Of a DNA stretch of 64,000 bases, positions 16,846 to 25,111 are shown in pieces. Where the stretch lies: NCBI GenBank assembly GCA_903825395.1, contig CAIKAF010000026.1, forward strand, positions 1 to 64,000, in the 5' to 3' direction. The DNA comes from an uncultured Flavobacteriales bacterium. Its GTDB lineage: Bacteria > Bacteroidota > Bacteroidia > CAIKAF01. The position numbers and the translations under genes were made by a program. How positions within the stretch are numbered: the stretch's first letter is position 1; each line of letters opens with the position of its first letter. The notes under the pieces were generated by a model. The model was given only the letters and a program-made list of their open reading frames with translations. It was not told the DNA's origin and did not search any database.

Positions 16846-17781
16846 ATGCGTTTTTATTTCCTTTGCCTCTTCGTCATTTCCGCTTTACATGTGGCCGCGC
16901 AAGACCAAGAAAAACTAAGCACAGAATCCTATATCGAATTGTATGCCGAGGCTGCCGTTGAAAACATGAAAAAATCAGGTGTGCCCGCTTCGATTACCCT
17001 TGCTCAGGGAATTCTGGAAAGCGGTTCCGGTAACTCTGACCTGGCACGCATCGCAAAAAACCACTTTGGGATTAAATGCCATACGGGTTGGACCGGCAAG
17101 ACCTTCCACATGGACGACGATGCGCCCAACGAATGCTTCCGTTCCTACGAACATGTTCTTGATTCGTACCGCGACCATGCCGAATTTCTGCGGAGCCGAA
17201 GCCGCTATGCCTCGTTGTTCGAACTACCCATTACCGATTATAAGGGCTGGGCAAACGGACTAAAAGCCGCCGGCTACGCCACCAATCCCAAATACCCAGA
17301 ATTGCTGATTGGATTGGTTGAACGGTATTCCCTGCATACCTACGATCAACCCGGTGCAACCTTACCTTCACCAACCAAACCCAGCACGGTCCAACCTAAG
17401 CCTCAACCTAAATCTCCCCCCTCAAAGTCCAAAACCGGACAAACCTATCGTTTGGTTTACATCAACGGACTTCGGGCCGTAGAATTGCTGAGCGAGTTCT
17501 CTCGACCTCAATTTGAACAAGCCTTCGAATTGCCCGCAAAACGGTGGATGAAATACAATGAATTGGGGCCTGCAGATGCTCTAGTTGCCGGGAAGATTAT
17601 TTTCTTAGAACCCTTACGCAATTCAGCTGCATTGGGCACAGATGAATATACGGTTCAAGAAGGAGATACCTGGCATTCCATTGCTCACAAATACGGCATC
17701 AAAACCAAAGCGCTATTGAAAAAAAATAGAGCAGGGGCCGGCAGCCCATTGGAAACAGGTAGTAAAATTAGGCTTAGATAA
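16846..17781 (+). CDS. Secreted glucosaminidase with C-terminal LysM domain
   Basis: A 311-residue cell-wall hydrolase with a signal peptide ending about residue 18 (HVAAQ). The glucosaminidase (FlgJ-like) domain spans about 25-165 with ITLAQGILESGSGNSDLA, containing the catalytic Glu, and NHFGIKCHTGWTG. A proline/lysine-rich linker (about 172-205) follows, then a LysM repeat at the end (YTVQEGDTWHSIAHKYGI, about 265-311). It should cleave peptidoglycan glycan strands in the periplasm. Transcribed alone from a TACCTTTG promoter. Confidence 0.9.
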   Translation: MRFYFLCLFVISALHVAAQDQEKLSTESYIELYAEAAVENMKKSGVPASITLAQGILESGSGNSDLARIAKNHFGIKCHTGWTGKTFHMDDDAPNECFRSYEHVLDSYRDHAEFLRSRSRYASLFELPITDYKGWANGLKAAGYATNPKYPELLIGLVERYSLHTYDQPGATLPSPTKPSTVQPKPQPKSPPSKSKTGQTYRLVYINGLRAVELLSEFSRPQFEQAFELPAKRWMKYNELGPADALVAGKIIFLEPLRNSAALGTDEYTVQEGDTWHSIAHKYGIKTKALLKKNRAGAGSPLETGSKIRLR

Positions 17782-17814
17782 GATTTCGATTAAGCTCTCT
17801 TACTGCGATTGGTT

Positions 17815-17822
17815 TACCTTTG
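17815..17822 (+). promoter_or_regulatory. Promoter -7 box (TACCTTTG) 4 nt before the ptrB start
   Basis: The box ends 4 nt before ATG 17827. Transcription in Bacteroidetes usually starts 5-7 nt after this box, so the transcript should begin at about the start codon itself (leaderless). Confidence 0.55.
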
Positions 17823-17826
17823 AGGT

Positions 17827-19872
17827 ATGTCTGAACCTTACCTGAATCCTCCAGTCGCCAAGCGTGTACCCATGGTTCATACCGAACATGGCATAGAGCG
17901 CCCCGACCCTTATTTCTGGATGCGCGAGCGCGACCACCCCGATGTTTTGGATTATTTGACTGCCGAAAACCAATACCTGGAACATAAAATGGCCCCCCTT
18001 AAGGAACTAAGGGAAACCCTGTTTCAGGAAATGAAAGGCCGCATGCCCCAACGCGACGACAGTGTCCCCTATTCCAAAGGCGGATATTGGTATTACCACC
18101 GGTTTGAAGAAGGGCAAGAACAAGCCCGTTACTATCGAAAGCCCATCGATGGAGGCCAAGAGCAACTGCTCTTAGATGTGAACGAAGAAGGGAAAGACCA
18201 GCCCTACATTCAGGAAATCGGGCTCAGCGTTAGCCCCAACGGGGAATTGCTGGCCTATGGACTTGACCGGGTAGGCCGCAGGCAGTACCAATTGTTTGTG
18301 AAGCACATTGATACCGACCGCGTACTGGAGCAAAGCATAGACGATACCGACGGGAATTACGTCTGGGCGGCCGATAATGCCACCCTGTTTTTTGAACGTA
18401 AACACCCAGAAACCCTTAGAACTTGCCGGGTGTATCGAGTGAATGCCCTGAACCTCGAAAGTCCGATGGAGGTGTATTACGAGGCCGATGAAACCTTTTA
18501 TTGCCAATTGGACAAAAGCCGCGATGGACAGGTGATTTTTATTCATTCCCTTAGTACCCAAACCTCTGAAAGTCGATTTGTCTTTGCGGATAAGCCAAGT
18601 GCGGATTTTCATCTTGTTCAGCACCGAACCAAAGACGTACTGTATTACCCTACCCACCGGGAAGGCTTGTTTTGGATACTAACCAACTGGCAGGCCTTGA
18701 ATTTTAGGGTGATGACGGCCAAGCTGGATCATTCTGGAATGGAGCATTGGAACGAAGTCATTGAACACCGGCCCGAGGTGTTGATTGAATCTATAGAGCC
18801 CTTTGCCGATGTGTTTGTGTTTCAAGAACGCCACCAAGGTCAACAGCGCCTTCGCATATTTCCCATGCACCAGCAGGCGCCGGCCGACCATTTTGTGCCC
18901 TTGAGCGAGCAGGCCTTTTCAATCTGGCTGGACGCGAATCCAGAGCATAAAACCCAGGTGTTGCGCTTTGGCTATACCTCCCTGACTCGACCGGTTTCAA
19001 CCATGGAATACCACCTCAATACGGGAGAAATTAAGGTGCTGAAAGAACAGGAGGTAGTGGGTGGGCATTTGCCCGAAGCCTATTATAGTGAACGGGTTTG
19101 GGCGAAATCTCAAGACGGAACGCAAGTTCCCATTAGCTTGGTTTACAAAAAGGAACTCTTCAAAAAGGGGACAAACCCATGTTTGTTGTATGGATACGGC
19201 AGCTATGGAATTTCCTTGGATCCTTGGTTTAGTTCGGCCCGCCTTTCTTTGTTGGATCGGGGCTGGGTATTTGCCATTGCCCATGTGCGCGGAGGCCAGG
19301 AATTGGGCCGGCAGTGGTACGAAAGCGGTAAAAAGCATCAAAAGAAAAACACCTTTCTGGACTTTATTGCCTGTGGAGAAGCGTTGATAGAACAAGGCTT
19401 TTCGGCGGCCGGGCATCTGCATGCCATGGGGGGCAGCGCCGGAGGACTGCTCATGGGCGCATGTTTGAACATGCGGCCCGATTTGTGGAAGTCGGTGGTG
19501 GCTCAGGTGCCCTTTGTAGATGTGGTTACCACGATGTTGGACGACAGCATACCGTTAACTACCGGAGAATACGATGAATGGGGCAACCCCAACGATCCCG
19601 CCTATTTTGGCAGTATGTTGGAATATTCGCCCTACGATCAAGTTCGGCAAGCGGCCTACCCGGATATCTTGGTAACCACCGGTTACCATGATTCTCAGGT
19701 TCAGTACTGGGAGCCGGCCAAATGGGTAGCGCGGTTCAGGGAGCTCAATGCCGGTATGCCCCAACTGCTGTTTTACACCGACCTGAACAGTGGTCACGGC
19801 GGACAAAGCGGTCGGTTTGAACGCTTAAAAGAATTGGCCTTGGAATACGCGTTTTTGATTGGGCGAGGTTGA
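17827..19872 (+). CDS. ptrB: Oligopeptidase B (S9A prolyl oligopeptidase family)
   Basis: The protein has 681 residues, normal for the family. The N-terminal beta-propeller domain runs to about residue 400 (start RPDPYFWMRERDHPDVLDYL). The alpha/beta-hydrolase domain has nucleophile Ser in MGGSAGGLLMG (about 537-547), Asp in TTGYHDSQVQYWEP and His in NSGHGGQSGRF near the C-terminus. It cleaves peptides after basic residues in the cytoplasm or periplasm; no signal peptide is seen. It is a single-gene unit, followed by a gap of about 695 nt filled with repeats. Confidence 0.93.
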   Translation: MSEPYLNPPVAKRVPMVHTEHGIERPDPYFWMRERDHPDVLDYLTAENQYLEHKMAPLKELRETLFQEMKGRMPQRDDSVPYSKGGYWYYHRFEEGQEQARYYRKPIDGGQEQLLLDVNEEGKDQPYIQEIGLSVSPNGELLAYGLDRVGRRQYQLFVKHIDTDRVLEQSIDDTDGNYVWAADNATLFFERKHPETLRTCRVYRVNALNLESPMEVYYEADETFYCQLDKSRDGQVIFIHSLSTQTSESRFVFADKPSADFHLVQHRTKDVLYYPTHREGLFWILTNWQALNFRVMTAKLDHSGMEHWNEVIEHRPEVLIESIEPFADVFVFQERHQGQQRLRIFPMHQQAPADHFVPLSEQAFSIWLDANPEHKTQVLRFGYTSLTRPVSTMEYHLNTGEIKVLKEQEVVGGHLPEAYYSERVWAKSQDGTQVPISLVYKKELFKKGTNPCLLYGYGSYGISLDPWFSSARLSLLDRGWVFAIAHVRGGQELGRQWYESGKKHQKKNTFLDFIACGEALIEQGFSAAGHLHAMGGSAGGLLMGACLNMRPDLWKSVVAQVPFVDVVTTMLDDSIPLTTGEYDEWGNPNDPAYFGSMLEYSPYDQVRQAAYPDILVTTGYHDSQVQYWEPAKWVARFRELNAGMPQLLFYTDLNSGHGGQSGRFERLKELALEYAFLIGRG

Positions 19873-20269
19873 GGCCGCCAAAAATCCCATTGGAATTTAA
19901 TGTCTTTAAACGTGCAAAAGACCCGCATAACTAGCTAAAAAAAAACAGCAATCCAAGGAAAAATTAGACAGGAATGGAAAAGAGGATTGCCTTTAAGTGA
20001 AAAATGAACAGCGGCGGTGGTGTTTTAAGAGCCAATACAACAGTTTGGGTACATCCATAGGTTGAATTGCGGTCCATTGTACGTGCTTTGCTTCTCAAAT
20101 GCACAAAATTCCTACAACTTTCCGGCATTTCTGGCATTTTCTCGTACGACTTTCCGGCAATCATGCCATTTTCTCGTACGACTTTTTGGCAATTCCGCCA
20201 TTTTTCCCCACGACTTTCCCGCAACCACCCCCGATTTGAATTCAGTTGCCTTTTAAAACCACGCCGCCC
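19873..20269. other. Non-coding gap with a 32-bp tandem repeat
   Basis: No gene is supported. Positions 20133-20226 contain three diverged units of 32 bp, each with a core like CATTTTCTCGTACGACTTT followed by a GGCAA-type segment (starts 20133, 20165, 20197). A partial unit precedes them (ACAACTTTCCGGCATTTCT). Positions 19873-20110 hold nothing recognised. Confidence 0.6.
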
Positions 20270-20414
20270 GCGGCAGGGATTGACGAGGCTACCCCGCAAG
20301 GACTGAAACGGAAGCCGGCCCCCGCACGGCAGAGCGACGTGAGGAGCTACTGCCGGGCAAGGGCCGGCCCGTTTTCAGGCCGCGGAGTAGCCCGGAAAGC
20401 CCGGCTGCCGCCCC
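20270..20414 (+). repeat. 145-bp structured repeat, copy 2 (variant B)
   Basis: Starts GCGGCAGGGATTGACG and ends GCTGCCGCCCC. Its inner stems differ from copy 1 but remain paired: GGCTACCCCGC against GCGGAGTAGCC, and CTGAAACGGAAGCCGGCC against GGCCGGCCCGTTTTCAG. The apical hairpin is GGCAGAGC...GCTACTGC instead of GCGGAGGC...GCCACCGC, a paired change. It is closest to copy 3, which lies in the opposite orientation beyond plsC. Confidence 0.85.
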
Positions 20415-20422
20415 GCCGCCCC

Positions 20423-20519
20423 GTAGAGCCACAAAATATTGTGGCTCCACCTCCGCCGCCCCGCCGATCCGTACACCCATGGCATACCGTGGGTGAGCCA
20501 AGGCATGCCTTGGCTCTAC
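20423..20519. repeat. Three REP-type palindromes upstream of aspS
   Basis: Three palindromes are seen. (1) 20423-20450: GTAG followed by AGCCACAA...TTGTGGCT. (2) 20474-20495: CACCCATGG/CCGTGGGTG. (3) 20496-20515: perfect 20-bp palindrome with arms AGCCAAGGCA/TGCCTTGGCT, followed by CTAC at 20516-20519 (GTAG on the other strand). GTAG next to a palindrome is the classic recognition head of REP sequences handled by RAYT transposases. Confidence 0.8.
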
Positions 20520-20550
20520 TTTGACATCACCTCGCCCTTGATTACCTTTG
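20520..20550 (+). promoter_or_regulatory. aspS promoter (TTTG - 19 nt - TACCTTTG)
   Basis: TTTG at 20520-20523 and TACCTTTG at 20543-20550, with a 19-nt spacer, match the Bacteroidetes -33/-7 consensus. The -33 element directly abuts the REP palindrome ending at 20519. ATG is at 20568. Confidence 0.7.
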
Positions 20551-20567
20551 TGCCTTACACGCTAAAC

Positions 20568-22313
20568 ATGTATAGAACACACACCTGTGGAGAATTGAGG
20601 CTGGCCGATGTTGGCCGGGAGGTAACCCTGAGCGGCTGGGTGCAGCGCAACCGAGATTTGGGAGGAATGACTTTTGTTGACCTGCGCGACCGATATGGTA
20701 TTACTCAGCTGTCGTTTAACCTGGAAGCTCGCCCCGAAATGACCGAGCAAGCACGGAAACTGGGTCGGGAATTTGTGCTGCAGGTGAGCGGCACTGTTAC
20801 CGAACGCGAAAGCAAAAACCTCAATATGCCCACCGGCGAGATTGAAATTCGCGTAACTCGAATGCAGGTGTTGAACGCCAGCGAAACCCCTCCCTTCACC
20901 ATTGAAGAGCTTAGCGACGGCGGAGATGAACTGCGCATGAAATACCGCTACCTGGATTTGCGCCGGCCGAACATGCAGCGCCAACTCATGTTGAGGCACC
21001 AAACCGCCCAAGCCGTACGGGAATACCTGAATTCCAATGCCTTTTTGGAAATTGAAACTCCATTTTTAATCCGCTCTACCCCCGAAGGTGCCCGCGATTT
21101 TGTGGTGCCCAGCCGCATGCAAGCCGGACAGTTTTACGCCCTGCCCCAATCGCCACAAACCTTTAAGCAGCTGCTCATGGTGTCGGGCTACGACCGCTAT
21201 TACCAAATTGTACGTTGCTTCCGCGACGAAGATTTGCGCTCAGACCGGCAGCCTGAATTTACCCAAATCGACTGCGAAATGGCTTTTGTAGAGCGCGAAG
21301 ATGTGTTGGCCACCTTTGAAGGATTGCTGCGGCATATTTTTAAACAGGTAAAAGGCATTGAATTGCCCGAATTCCTGCGGCTCTCGTACGACGAAGCCAT
21401 GGAAAAATACGGCTCAGACAAGCCCGATTTGCGCTTTGGCATGGAAATTCACAATGTTACCGCCCTGACTCGGAACGGAGCTTTCCCCGTGTTTGAGCAG
21501 GCCGAAACGGTGCAAGGCATTTGTGTGCCCGGAGCTGCCGAATGGTCGCGCAAGCAACTCGATACCTGGACCGATTGGGTTAAGCGCCCGCAAATCGGAG
21601 CCCAAGGTATGGTTTGGCTGAAAGTGGCCGAAGACGGTAGCCTAAAAAGCAGTGTCGATAAATTTTATTCTGAATCTGAACTGAAAACTTGGGCTGAGGC
21701 CCTTTCGGCCCAACCCAACAGCTTGATTTTACTGCTGTCTGGCGTTCGCCACAAAGTTCAAAAGCAACTGGGGGCGCTTCGCCTGGCGATTGCCGATGAA
21801 CTGGGTATGCGCTCTGCCGATTCGTTTTGTCCCCTTTGGGTGCTTGACTTCCCCATGTTTGAATTTGACGAGGAGCAAGGCCGTTGGTTTGCCATGCACC
21901 ATCCCTTTACCAGTCCTTATGGCGCCGATTATGAGGAAGTAAAGAAAAATCCGGGAGCGGTGCGCGCCAATGCCTATGATTTGGTTTTAAACGGCAGCGA
22001 AATTGCCGGGGGCTCCATTCGGATTCACAGCCGCGAAATTCAAGAAACCGTGTTTGCCTTGCTGGGACTGTCGGCGGAGGAAGCTGAAAAGCAATTCGGA
22101 TTCTTGCTGAACGCCTTTCGGTATGGGGCTCCGCCTCACGGCGGCATCGCCTTTGGCTTCGATCGACTGTGTTCCATCTTGGCCGGGCTAGACAGCATCC
22201 GCGATGTGATAGCCTTCCCCAAGAACAATGCCGGTCGAGATTTAATGATTGATGCGCCGGCTGAAATTGATGCGCAGCAATGGAAGGAATTGAATTTGAA
22301 ATCTACGTTGTAA
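20568..22313 (+). CDS. aspS: Aspartyl-tRNA synthetase
   Basis: This class II synthetase charges tRNA-Asp. It has 581 residues, the bacterial type. An N-terminal OB-fold anticodon-binding domain ([21 protein letters not shown]) comes first. The catalytic domain has the [11 protein letters not shown] flipping-loop region, motif 2 [16 protein letters not shown] and motif 3 GIAFGFDRL near the end. A GAD insertion lies in the middle. The start ATG 20568 ([10 protein letters not shown]) gives a normal N-terminus; upstream in-frame codons run through repeats. Transcribed from the TTTG/TACCTTTG promoter. The 174 nt between this gene and plsC hold nothing recognised. Confidence 0.96.
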   Translation: MYRTHTCGELRLADVGREVTLSGWVQRNRDLGGMTFVDLRDRYGITQLSFNLEARPEMTEQARKLGREFVLQVSGTVTERESKNLNMPTGEIEIRVTRMQVLNASETPPFTIEELSDGGDELRMKYRYLDLRRPNMQRQLMLRHQTAQAVREYLNSNAFLEIETPFLIRSTPEGARDFVVPSRMQAGQFYALPQSPQTFKQLLMVSGYDRYYQIVRCFRDEDLRSDRQPEFTQIDCEMAFVEREDVLATFEGLLRHIFKQVKGIELPEFLRLSYDEAMEKYGSDKPDLRFGMEIHNVTALTRNGAFPVFEQAETVQGICVPGAAEWSRKQLDTWTDWVKRPQIGAQGMVWLKVAEDGSLKSSVDKFYSESELKTWAEALSAQPNSLILLLSGVRHKVQKQLGALRLAIADELGMRSADSFCPLWVLDFPMFEFDEEQGRWFAMHHPFTSPYGADYEEVKKNPGAVRANAYDLVLNGSEIAGGSIRIHSREIQETVFALLGLSAEEAEKQFGFLLNAFRYGAPPHGGIAFGFDRLCSILAGLDSIRDVIAFPKNNAGRDLMIDAPAEIDAQQWKELNLKSTL

Positions 22314-22487
22314 CCGCTTCGATGGGGCGGAATGCAGCAGCCGGATTGCCTCCTGAGGTCGGCTTAGCCGGGGCATTGCAGTACCGTCGCTTGCTGTGCA
22401 ACTCCTTCAAGGGGCTCATTGGCCTTGCTTGCAGTACAACAGCTCTAAATTGCGCTCAGGCAGAATGGTGCTTAAGAACAGGGGCTC

Positions 22488-23237
22488 ATGGCTGAAACCA
22501 ATACCCATTCCCAAACCCATTTTATCGCCTCGCTGGCAGCAGTGATGTGGCAGTACTATTTTGCCGGGCAATTCGCCCTGACCTTGCTGTTGTTTTATCC
22601 CTATTTATGGTGGTGTTTTCGTTCTCCCCGCCGCTACCATCGGGCATTGAATGTACAGCGGTTTTGGTCGGAGTATTTGTTGGACACCGTTGGAATTCGG
22701 GTTAAAATAATTGGTGAATTACCCAGGCCCGAAGAGGGGCCTTATGTGTTTACGCCCAATCACCGGAATTTTCTGGATATTTTGTTGATGTATTTTGTCG
22801 CGCGCGGGCCTTTTCATTTTATGGCCAAGGCCGAGCTGGCGCGGGTGCCGCTGTTTGGCATATTGTTCAGCAAAACACACATACCGTTTAACCGAAGCAG
22901 TCCCTCGGAGGCCTCATTGGCATTTCGCCGGGGGCTTGGCGAGCTCAAGAACGGCATGAGTTTGGTGGTATTTCCCGAGGCAACGCAAAATCCGCGGGCC
23001 GATGGCTTATTGCCCTTTAAAGAGGGGGCCTTTAAATTGGCAGAAGAGGCCGGAGTTCCGGTGGTGGGCGTCTATTTCGAGAACAATTTGGAGCGGCTTC
23101 CCCATTCCCGCGATTTATTCCGCTGGCCGGGCAGGGGCGGCCCCGGCGAGGTACGGATTCGCATCATGCCCCCGGTTTCAGGCTCGGCAGAATTCACCCG
23201 CCAGCATGTGCGCAGCACGATGGAGGGTTGGTTGTAG
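22488..23237 (+). CDS. plsC: 1-acyl-sn-glycerol-3-phosphate acyltransferase (PlsC family)
   Basis: The enzyme makes phosphatidic acid from lysophosphatidic acid at the inner membrane. The 249-residue protein has an N-terminal membrane segment (about 20-40), motif I NHRNFLD (HX4D, about 86-92), motif II region THIPFNRSS, and motif III FPEATQNPRADG (FPEGTR is usual; the Ala is a mild variation). Its stop codon TAG (23235-23237) is part of the GTAG head of a REP palindrome, so REP insertion may have set the C-terminus. Likely co-transcribed with aspS. Confidence 0.88.
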   Translation: MAETNTHSQTHFIASLAAVMWQYYFAGQFALTLLLFYPYLWWCFRSPRRYHRALNVQRFWSEYLLDTVGIRVKIIGELPRPEEGPYVFTPNHRNFLDILLMYFVARGPFHFMAKAELARVPLFGILFSKTHIPFNRSSPSEASLAFRRGLGELKNGMSLVVFPEATQNPRADGLLPFKEGAFKLAEEAGVPVVGVYFENNLERLPHSRDLFRWPGRGGPGEVRIRIMPPVSGSAEFTRQHVRSTMEGWL

Positions 23238-23497
23238 AGCCAAGGCATGCCTTGGCTAAACGATTATGGAATAGCGCCAAGGTATGCCTTGGGTAAGCCA
23301 ATCCAATCAAATCCAAGGTATAACCTTGCCTCAGCCAATCCAATCCAAGGCATGCCAAAGCCAATCCGATCCAAGGCACGTCGTGGCTCTGGCTCTCACA
23401 TAAATCGTGTTTTTTTGGTCTGAGCCAAGGCATTTCGTGGTTCTCAAACAAATCCTGTTTTGTTTTTGGTCTGAGCCAAGGCATGCCTTGGCTCTAC
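23233..23497. repeat. REP palindrome cluster after plsC
   Basis: The cluster opens with GTAG (23233-23236) plus the perfect palindrome AGCCAAGGCA/TGCCTTGGCT (23237-23256). It closes with the same palindrome at 23474-23493 followed by CTAC (23494-23497), i.e. an inverted pair. Between them are degenerate copies, for example CCAAGGTATGCCTTGG at about 23276-23291 and partial forms near 23310, 23365 and 23424. The region also has an AATCCAATCCAAGG-type short repeat. This is the layout of a bacterial interspersed mosaic element. Confidence 0.8.
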
Positions 23498-23527
23498 TGC
23501 GGCCGGGAATTTTAAGCAATTTTTTTT

Positions 23528-23671
23528 GGCGGCAGCCGGACTTTCCGGGCTACTCCGCGGTCCGAAAACGGGCCGGCAGGAGGCGGGCAGTAGCTCCTAA
23601 AGTCGCTCTGCCCACCCGCTGCCGTCTGCCGTTTCGGCCCTTGCGGGGTAGCCTCGTCAATCCCTGCCGCG
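23528..23671 (-). repeat. 145-bp structured repeat, copy 3 (variant B, inverted)
   Basis: Read on the minus strand it starts GCGGCAGGGATTGACGAG and ends CCGGCTGCCGCC. Paired arms: GGCTACCCCGC/GCGGAGTAGCC, and a long arm GGCCGAAACGGCAG against CTGCCGGCCCGTTTTCGG. The apical hairpin GCAGAGC...GCTACTGC carries the same variant-B pairing as copy 2. It sits in the convergent gap between plsC and the minus-strand lipoprotein gene. Confidence 0.85.
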
Positions 23672-23681
23672 GGCGCCGTCG

Positions 23682-23787
23682 GGGCAGACCTACGTGTCTG
23701 CCCTTTAGACCTACGTGTCTGCCCTTTAGACCTACGTGTCTGCCCTTTAGACCTACGTGTCTGCCCTTTAGACCTACGTGTCACGTG
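23682..23787. repeat. 21-bp tandem array derived from a REP palindrome
   Basis: A complete palindrome GGGCAGAC...GTCTGCCC (23682-23703) is followed by four further 21-bp units of TTTAGACCTACGTGTCTGCCC type without spacers; the last is incomplete. It looks like slippage amplification of one REP. There are no unique spacers, so it is not a CRISPR array. Confidence 0.85.
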
Positions 23788-23807
23788 GCCGCCCTAACGT
23801 CAGGCCC

Positions 23808-24332
23808 TCAACGCGACGGGGCATACACGTAGGTATGCCCCCTCCGACAAAAAACCATCCGCTTAATGGTCTCGGCCTCATAATCACCGGTAATGCTGGC
23901 ATCAAACCCCGATTCCCTCCAAATTTCCATCCAAACCTCCATGCTGTCGGTTTTCCAATACACCTCGTCGGCCAACTCGTTTTTGTAATAGCGGCGCTCC
24001 GGAGTCCCCCAGGTTTTTAATGCCTTTGGATAGGTGTCCCCAAGCCTAAATCCATACACTTGCCCACGAAATCCATACCCGCCTTCAAACCAGCTGCATA
24101 CCAAACCAATGACCTGTTCTTCTTTCGGATTTGTATAAAAAATCAAGCCCTTTTGAGCATACAATTTTAAGTTGCCCATGCTTTTCTCCGGAGCACCCAA
24201 TTCATCCAATACCTGTCCATACATGGCTCCTAACACCGGAACATCTGAAGGGCCAACGGCTGCCGACCGCCGCACATGGCATGCGGAAACCCCGAAAAGC
24301 AACCCGACCAGCAACAGGCAATGCCGCCTCAT
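23808..24332 (-). CDS. Small lipoprotein of unknown function
   Basis: A 174-residue protein with a lipoprotein signal peptide; the lipobox is LFGVSAC with Cys at about 18. The mature part has LGAMYGQVLDELGAPEKSMG and a repeated layout around GFRLGDTYPKALKTWGTPE, which suggests two copies of a small fold similar to SmpA/BamE-type sorting repeats, though this is only an impression. The last codons (GHTYVYAP, 23818-23841) are encoded by a REP palindrome. Its start overlaps the downstream end of the enoyl-CoA hydratase gene by 4 nt, so it is the last gene of that minus-strand unit. Confidence 0.7.
   Translation of the reverse strand: MRRHCLLLVGLLFGVSACHVRRSAAVGPSDVPVLGAMYGQVLDELGAPEKSMGNLKLYAQKGLIFYTNPKEEQVIGLVCSWFEGGYGFRGQVYGFRLGDTYPKALKTWGTPERRYYKNELADEVYWKTDSMEVWMEIWRESGFDASITGDYEAETIKRMVFCRRGHTYVYAPSR
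23818..23841. repeat. REP palindrome forming the C-terminus of a gene
   Basis: GGGGCATAC-acgtag-GTATGCCCC, with perfect 9-bp arms, lies wholly within the 3' end of the minus-strand lipoprotein gene and encodes its residues GHTYVYAP. Confidence 0.8.
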
Positions 24333-25108
24333 CCCTTCAATTGCTGCAAAATACCTCTGGCCGTTGGCTCTAAGATAAGCCGCCCTGAAATTCCTGCCCG
24401 TTCTTGCAATAGGCTATCCCAATGCTCGGTTCCAGCCCAACACACTTTTTTGATGTTCGTTAGTGCATCGCGGCTGCTCTGAGCCAAGCGCTGAGCCAAC
24501 TGTTGAACGGCCGCATCCATTTCCTGGACTTCGTCGAACACTTCCATAAACAAGCCCTTTTCTCGAGCCCAAGCGGCCGATTTCCATTCCGTGGCATTGA
24601 ACGCCATGTCGGAATAGGCGCTCAACCCCATTTTTCGCTCTACGGCGGGACCAACCACAAACGGCCCTATTCCTACGGCCAGCTCACTGAGTTTAATTTG
24701 AGATGCCTGGGTGGCGAAGCAATAATCGACCGATGCCGCCAAGCCCACTCCGCCTCCAACCGCTTTTCCTTGCACCCTGCCTACTATGGGCACTGGGCAA
24801 GTTCTACAGGCATTAATGACATGCGCAAAGCCCATAAAAAACGCGTCGGCATCAGCTCGGTTGTTTAAAGAAAGCAACTCATCAAACGAGGCTCCCGCAC
24901 AAAAGGCCTTCTCGCCTTCGCTGCGCAGTACTATAACATGTACCTCAGGCCGTTGCCCCTCTGTTGCAATGGCTTGGGCCAATTTTTTTAACACCCTGCC
25001 CGGCAGGCTGTTGCTTTTGGGGTGAAAAAACGAAACCGTACTTATTCCACCAATGCGTTCTACCTGAACGTCTCCTTCGTTCAAATAAACAGTTGCATCT
25101 TGTGCCAT
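24329..25108 (-). CDS. Enoyl-CoA hydratase/isomerase family protein
   Basis: A 259-residue crotonase-fold protein. The oxyanion-hole segments are EKAFCAGASFDELL (about 68-81) and GKAVGGGVGLAASVDYCF (about 112-129). Canonical catalytic Glu positions are not confidently visible, so hydratase versus isomerase cannot be decided. It starts 3 nt after paaZ. In phenylacetate catabolism PaaF/PaaG/PaaB-like crotonases act beside PaaZ, and that is the best guess. Confidence 0.82.
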   Translation of the reverse strand: MAQDATVYLNEGDVQVERIGGISTVSFFHPKSNSLPGRVLKKLAQAIATEGQRPEVHVIVLRSEGEKAFCAGASFDELLSLNNRADADAFFMGFAHVINACRTCPVPIVGRVQGKAVGGGVGLAASVDYCFATQASQIKLSELAVGIGPFVVGPAVERKMGLSAYSDMAFNATEWKSAAWAREKGLFMEVFDEVQEMDAAVQQLAQRLAQSSRDALTNIKKVCWAGTEHWDSLLQERAGISGRLILEPTARGILQQLKG

Positions 25109-25111
25109 ATT

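Noticed and set aside
23660..23700. 145-bp repeats as ordinary rho-independent terminators
   Set aside because: They lack T tracts, are far longer than terminators, and three of the eight lie in divergent gaps where no transcript ends.
23682..23787. Regular repeats suggesting a CRISPR array
   Set aside because: Units are directly adjacent with no unique spacers, and no cas genes are present; it is a tandem amplification of a palindrome.
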